Source of the DNA: a virus
Length of the DNA: 20,172 nt
Strand: one strand, 5' to 3'
Virus record (IMG/VR): IMGVR_UViG_3300017527_000452
Coordinates: 1 to 20,172 of that record
Shown here: positions 19,610 through 20,172 of the stretch, in pieces
Layout: every line of letters starts with the position of its first letter
How positions within the stretch are numbered: position 1 is the stretch's first letter
Translations under genes and position numbers: made by a program
The notes under the pieces: model-generated
The model's input: the letters and a program-made list of their open reading frames with translations, nothing else
The model's database searches: none
Told to the model about the DNA's origin: nothing

Positions 19610-20172
19610 CGCCGCCCTTCTACCAGGACGATTATGTGACTATTTATAATGCTGATTGTATGGATATAGTTGGAAGCCTTGCGCCCGATGTGATTATTAC
19701 AGACCCGCCATATCCAGATTATTATGTTGATGAATATAAATACTTCGATGGAATACTAAATTTTTTAACGGATTTTCGCTGCAAACAGTTGATTTTTTGG
19801 AGTGCAAGAAATGATTTTCCGTTGAATTATACAGCGATACATATTTGGGACAAAAGAACTGGGAACAACACAACGCAATATGAGCGAATATTTGAACGTA
19901 ATGGACAAAAGAATTATCAAATTTATCATCACTATTTTATTAATTCAACTGTTGCAGCGAATTATGCCAATGATGTTTACACAGGACACAAGAGCCAAAA
20001 GCCACAAAAATTAATGAAGGAATTAGTTAAAAAATTTAGTGAGCCAGGTGATACGATACTTGACCCATTTATGGGAAGTGGAAGCACATTATTTGCCGCA
20101 AAAGAGATGGGTCGCAAGGCGATTGGAATTGAACTAAATAAAAAGTGGTGCAAAGTTGCCGCCGATAGATTA
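19522..20172 (+). CDS. DNA methyltransferase, beta-class N6-adenine/N4-cytosine type (3' end outside window)
   Basis: The frame is open to the window end (217 residues). Motif order is catalytic DPPY first (TDPPYPDYY, residues 60-68) and then the AdoMet-binding DPFMGSGSTLFAAKEMGRKAIGIE (from 181), which defines beta-class enzymes. DPPY favours N6-adenine methylation, though N4-cytosine is not excluded. The ATG at 19522 has AAGGA upstream and adds an acidic helix (DEFEELNQEMWQEMEEDEAR) encoded inside the attC-like site. A GTG at 19636 with AGGA upstream would start just before the usual VTIYNADC opening of these enzymes and is a strong alternative. No restriction enzyme is seen. It may protect phage DNA or modify host DNA. 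Confidence 0.85.
   Translation, partial: MDEFEELNQEMWQEMEEDEARRQVDAIVIPPPFYQDDYVTIYNADCMDIVGSLAPDVIITDPPYPDYYVDEYKYFDGILNFLTDFRCKQLIFWSARNDFPLNYTAIHIWDKRTGNNTTQYERIFERNGQKNYQIYHHYFINSTVAANYANDVYTGHKSQKPQKLMKELVKKFSEPGDTILDPFMGSGSTLFAAKEMGRKAIGIELNKKWCKVAADRL

Noticed and set aside
1-20172. CRISPR array, insertion sequence, integrase or toxin-antitoxin pair
   Set aside because: I found no regularly spaced direct repeats, transposase, recombinase or recognisable toxin-antitoxin pair in the window.
1-20172. Alternative genetic code (reassigned TAG)
   Set aside because: TAG, TAA and TGA all end well-supported genes (for example 1428, 4483, 5076), so the standard bacterial code fits.

Overview
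This window is part of a low-GC tailed-phage (siphovirus-like) genome or prophage. It shows a head-tail adaptor, a tail tube protein, a frameshifted pair of tail chaperones, a tape measure protein, tail-tip proteins and a beta-helix tail spike. The host is probably a diderm that uses Shine-Dalgarno starts. Many genes have clear AGGAG-type ribosome sites, two proteins have lipoprotein signals, and four others carry short signal peptides ending in LPxxxF(A/S)Q or similar. Such peptides are common in FCB-group bacteria (Ignavibacteriota, Marinimicrobia, Cloacimonadota and relatives); this host assignment is inference.

Layout. Positions 1-14802 are a tightly packed + strand operon with many ATGA or TAATG junctions. 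In order it holds a glycosyltransferase-like gene (cut by the window start), a small basic protein, two secreted beta-rich proteins, head-tail adaptor, tail completion protein, small protein, tail tube, chaperones G and G-T (-1 frameshift on an A-run), tape measure, tail hub, two tail proteins, secreted tail spike, secreted carbohydrate-binding-like fibre protein, and five or six small membrane or lipoprotein genes that look like a lysis/envelope cassette without a visible endolysin. A GC-rich hairpin near 14860-14883 sits where this operon meets a convergent one.

Positions 14653-18495 are a - strand early/replication-type operon. It encodes (in transcription order, right to left) several small hypothetical proteins, an ssDNA-binding-like protein with an acidic SELPF tail, a Cys-rich protein ending in a beta-clamp-like QGELF, a hypothetical protein, a zinc ribbon, a NinG-like HNH protein and a lipoprotein. 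Two gaps in it hold short leader-type reading frames whose first codons form one arm of a long-range stem. The other arm ends in a T-run just before the next gene.

Positions 18496-18782 are a divergent non-coding region with a candidate structured RNA ending in a stem plus T5. It is followed on the + strand by tRNA-Tyr(GTA) and, two bases later, a tRNA-Trp(CCA)-like gene.

Positions 18940-20172 are the most unusual part. Two small + strand genes and a DNA methyltransferase (cut by the window end) are separated by two elements with the architecture of integron attC recombination sites: 59 bp at 19212-19270 and 126 bp at 19484-19609. Each has 7-bp outer boxes around TATAAC/GTTATA, an unpaired spacer, inner boxes and unpaired bases on one arm only. 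The small genes' stop codons lie inside the outer boxes. This looks like a small gene-cassette array embedded in phage DNA. The unpaired bases imply a polarity opposite to the + strand genes.
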